DNA of 64,000 bases from Fibrobacter succinogenes. Its GTDB lineage: Bacteria; Fibrobacterota; Fibrobacteria; Fibrobacterales; Fibrobacteraceae. The notes beneath the pieces are model-generated. The model saw only the letters and a program-made list of their open reading frames with translations. It did not search any database and was not told where the DNA came from. The stretch spans positions 16,492 to 80,491 of the forward strand of contig CACWNW010000025.1 of the NCBI GenBank assembly GCA_902762305.1, written 5' to 3'. Positions 63,372-64,000 of this stretch are shown here, in pieces. Made by a program: the position numbers and the translations under genes. Position 1 is the stretch's first letter; every line of letters starts with the position of its first letter.

Positions 63372-63639
63372 AGACCAAAAACCAATACTCCCAGAAAATA
63401 ACCTTAAAATTGCAATTTGGAATGTTCCATGTCAAAAAAACGTTTATTTAAGAAAAAAAATACATTCCAAATGCAAGTATTCCAAATTGTAGTGTGAGAA
63501 GATTCACACAATGTATCGAAATTGTTCAAATTTCGGCACTTTGCATTTTTTTCTGTGTTCTCGCTCACAAAAAAAATTCTCTCCAACTCGGATTATTACG
63601 CCATGGACTCTTGACAAGAACATGCATAAAAAGCCCTTG

Positions 63640-63650
63640 CCCCCCCCCCC
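63640..63650 (+). repeat. Poly-C tract (11 C) before the RHS fragment
   Basis: Eleven C follow ATGCATAAAAAGCCCTTG. With twelve C this short reading frame would run into the RHS fragment, with eleven it stops at once. Could be phase-variable or an assembly join. Confidence 0.6.
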
Positions 63651-64000
63651 TATCAGTATTATCCTACAGGTGAGGTAAAGAAGATTGTCCTGGGTAATCA
63701 AATTGAACTCAGCTATATATATCATATTAGTGGAGCCTTGAAGACTGCCGAAGCGAAGAGACTGCCGGATGGTGTCAGCTTATTCTCAGAAACACTCTAT
63801 TATGAGGATTGCGGAAAGTCGGATTGTAAACCTCAATATAATGGCAACATTAGTCGTGTGGTTCATGAAATGGCCGTAGATGGAGATCATGAACGTCTCC
63901 GGCAACTTTGTATACGATACTACGGGCAATCTCATCGAGGACAAATACTTGCAAGGTGAGAGCAGCAAAAATGCACTTGTGCATTTTTATTGCCGAACCG
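63651..64000 (+). pseudogene. RHS-repeat protein fragment, frameshifted and running off the window
   Basis: Translation in one frame gives YQYYPTGEVKKIVLGNQIEL, ISGALKTAEA and LYYEDCGKSDCKPQYNGNIS, typical RHS/YD repeat sequence. At about 63890-63915 the frame changes: the RHS motif YDTTGNLIEDKYLQGES follows in the +1 frame to the window edge. No start codon is seen except across the poly-C tract. The C-terminal toxin or core of the RHS protein may lie beyond the window. It is likely a cassette remnant or a silent copy, or a misassembled active gene. Confidence 0.7.

Noticed and set aside
63372..63600. A mobile element end near the right edge
   Set aside because: Only a short inverted repeat (CAATTTGGAAT and its complement) and no transposase were seen.

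Overview
The window looks like a chromosomal segment of a Fibrobacter-type cellulolytic bacterium. The reasons are two lipoproteins with the Fibrobacter succinogenes major paralogous (FISUMP) domain, a TIGR02147-type Fibrobacter regulator, polyserine lipoprotein linkers, a GH5 cellulase with two CBM11-like modules and a type IX secretion-like tail, a LexA operator of the form TGCNC-N4-GTGCA, and promoters of the Bacteroidetes type (TTG, 19-20 bases, TAnnTTTG). Coding DNA is moderately GC-rich and intergenic DNA is AT-rich. No phage, transposase, CRISPR array or plasmid gene was seen.

Layout: 0-2.8 kb holds a YejB-like permease (partial), dapB, an XRE regulator and ruvX. 2.9-9.1 kb holds a giant 2-hydroxyacyl-CoA dehydratase activase fusion and a YbiT-like ABC-F ATPase. 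9.2-15.4 kb is an envelope region of beta-barrel proteins, lipoproteins and a four-gene operon around tRNA-Val and tRNA-Asp. 15.6-24.8 kb has glyS (disrupted), purC, a COG0523 metal GTPase, an M3 oligopeptidase, tRNA-Ser, rpoZ, a secreted zincin-lectin protein and fba (disrupted). 25-28.4 kb has small secreted or membrane proteins. 28.4-34.2 kb has thiC, two tandem diguanylate cyclases and putP. 34.3-37.2 kb has a Ser-rich lipoprotein, a repeat-rich 700-base gap and gapA (disrupted). 37.2-48.4 kb has a TPR-transglutaminase lipoprotein, ribD, a rhodanese lipoprotein, a PAS sensor, envelope proteins, an M23 peptidase and a Nif3-like protein. 48.5-54.5 kb has the cellulase, a stand-alone AICAR transformylase, trmFO and tRNA-Pro. 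54.6-61.4 kb has a FISUMP lipoprotein with its regulator, lexA, a DUF2062-DUF1015 fusion, a GreB-like factor and tatD. 61.4-64 kb has an EAL phosphodiesterase and a broken RHS fragment.

The most interesting signals are not ordinary genes. (1) A dispersed intergenic element occurs in six copies whose stems differ by compensatory changes, which is evidence for a structured RNA or DNA hairpin. (2) A (CAAA)n tract sits inside a lipoprotein signal peptide so that two alternative start codons are swapped by repeat-length change. (3) The 3' half of tRNA-Pro is duplicated in inverted orientation in its own trailer. (4) Several genes have a TAnnTTTG box only 4-9 bases before the ATG and no Shine-Dalgarno sequence, suggesting leaderless mRNAs. 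(5) glyS, fba and gapA each lack a short conserved segment and are frameshifted, which most simply points to assembly error but needs raw reads. (6) Two other hairpin or heptamer repeat families fill the gaps between genes.
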